DNA of 64,000 nt from Dyella silvae. Its GTDB lineage: Bacteria; Pseudomonadota; Gammaproteobacteria; Xanthomonadales; Rhodanobacteraceae. Where the stretch lies: positions 1-64,000 of the forward strand of contig NZ_JAPJBQ010000002.1 in assembly GCF_026421305.1 (NCBI RefSeq), read 5' to 3'. A program made the translations under genes and the position numbers. Below are positions 63,604 to 64,000 of the stretch, one piece after another (positions within the stretch are counted from its first letter, which is position 1; every line of letters begins with the position of its first letter). Under the pieces are notes generated by a model that saw nothing but the letters and a program-made list of their open reading frames with translations, did not search any database and was not told the DNA's origin.

Positions 63604-64000
63604 ATGGCAAGGGTGAGCTCTCGAATCGGTTATGGGTTCGTCGGTGTACTGGTCGTCGCGCTCGGCGGCTGCACGGGTTACGTCAAGCAGACTGATTTTG
63701 ACGCGGCCATTTCGGAGTTACGCAGCAACGATCAGAAGCAGCAACAGGAGATCGACGCGATAACGCAGGAAATGCATCAGAAGTTCGCACAGTACGACAC
63801 GCAGATCACGCAGATGGCAGGACGCATCAGCGTCGATACGATCGCGCATTTCGATACAAACCAATCCACCTTGCGCGATGAAGACAAGAAACGTCTCGAC
63901 GATTACGCCAAGGTCATGCGCGAGCACCATGCCGATGCGGTGATTACCGCCGAAGGTTTTACCGATCCATCGGGCAGTGCGGCGCACAACAAGCGTCTGG
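63604..64000 (+). CDS. OmpA-family lipoprotein, cut by the window end
   Basis: The visible 132 residues begin with a lipoprotein signal (VGVLVVALGGCTGYV). A Gln-rich, probably coiled-coil stretch follows, then the start of an OmpA-like peptidoglycan-binding domain (IAHFDTNQSTLRDEDKKRLD, EGFTDPSGSAAHNKRL). It should anchor the outer membrane to peptidoglycan. The C-terminus lies outside the window. Confidence 0.88.
   Translation, partial: MARVSSRIGYGFVGVLVVALGGCTGYVKQTDFDAAISELRSNDQKQQQEIDAITQEMHQKFAQYDTQITQMAGRISVDTIAHFDTNQSTLRDEDKKRLDDYAKVMREHHADAVITAEGFTDPSGSAAHNKRL

Overview
The window looks like a chromosomal segment of a high-GC gammaproteobacterium of the Xanthomonadales, most likely Rhodanobacteraceae (Dyella/Luteibacter/Rhodanobacter type). 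This is inferred from the gene order mreBCD-mrdAB-mltB-rlpA-dacC-ybeD-lipB-lipA, the split adenosylcobalamin ribonucleotide reductase, and the gene families present; no database search was possible. It opens with the 3' end of a 5S rRNA and its terminator.

Region 1 (0-29.5 kb) is core genome. It holds a YqhA-type membrane protein, glycerol kinase, a PfkB sugar/nucleoside kinase, and a long cell-shape/cell-wall and lipoate block: mreB, mreC, mreD, PBP2, rodA, mltB, rlpA, a D,D-carboxypeptidase, ybeD, lipB, lipA, then a tail-specific protease. Several neighbours overlap by ATGA, indicating translational coupling. After this come an M1 and an M17 peptidase, a DUF4126 protein, a HAD phosphatase, a phosphate-binding-like protein fused to LysM, a Do-type periplasmic protease, and nrdJa / histone-like / nrdJb.

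Region 2 (29.5-46.7 kb) is accessory. It starts with a visibly AT-richer pair of overlapping genes, a ParA-like ATPase and a class III nucleotide-cyclase-like protein, followed by a two-TM protein; I consider this the best candidate for an undescribed system. Next come many small membrane or exported proteins of unknown function, an FRG-domain protein, an orphan HigA antitoxin, a large autotransporter and a membrane-anchored Mrr-like endonuclease. The whole stretch is studded with two families of dispersed palindromic repeats lying between genes, and one pair of 88-bp segments is duplicated.

Region 3 (46.7-64 kb) is a mixed metabolic/stress region: a GDSL-like hydrolase, DUF1697, a double CDGSH protein, NIPSNAP, a divergent MerR / methyltransferase-DUF2938 unit with a clear MerR-type promoter, a divergent TetR / glutathione S-transferase unit with a perfect operator dyad, and a YCII-like protein. 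A three-gene operon follows (beta-propeller protein, ATP-grasp-like pseudo-enzyme, ATP-grasp ligase). The window closes with a degenerate RsgA paralogue preceded by a tiny leader ORF, a GNAT, a GFA protein, a methyl-accepting chemotaxis protein, a small membrane protein, and the start of an OmpA-family lipoprotein cut by the window end.
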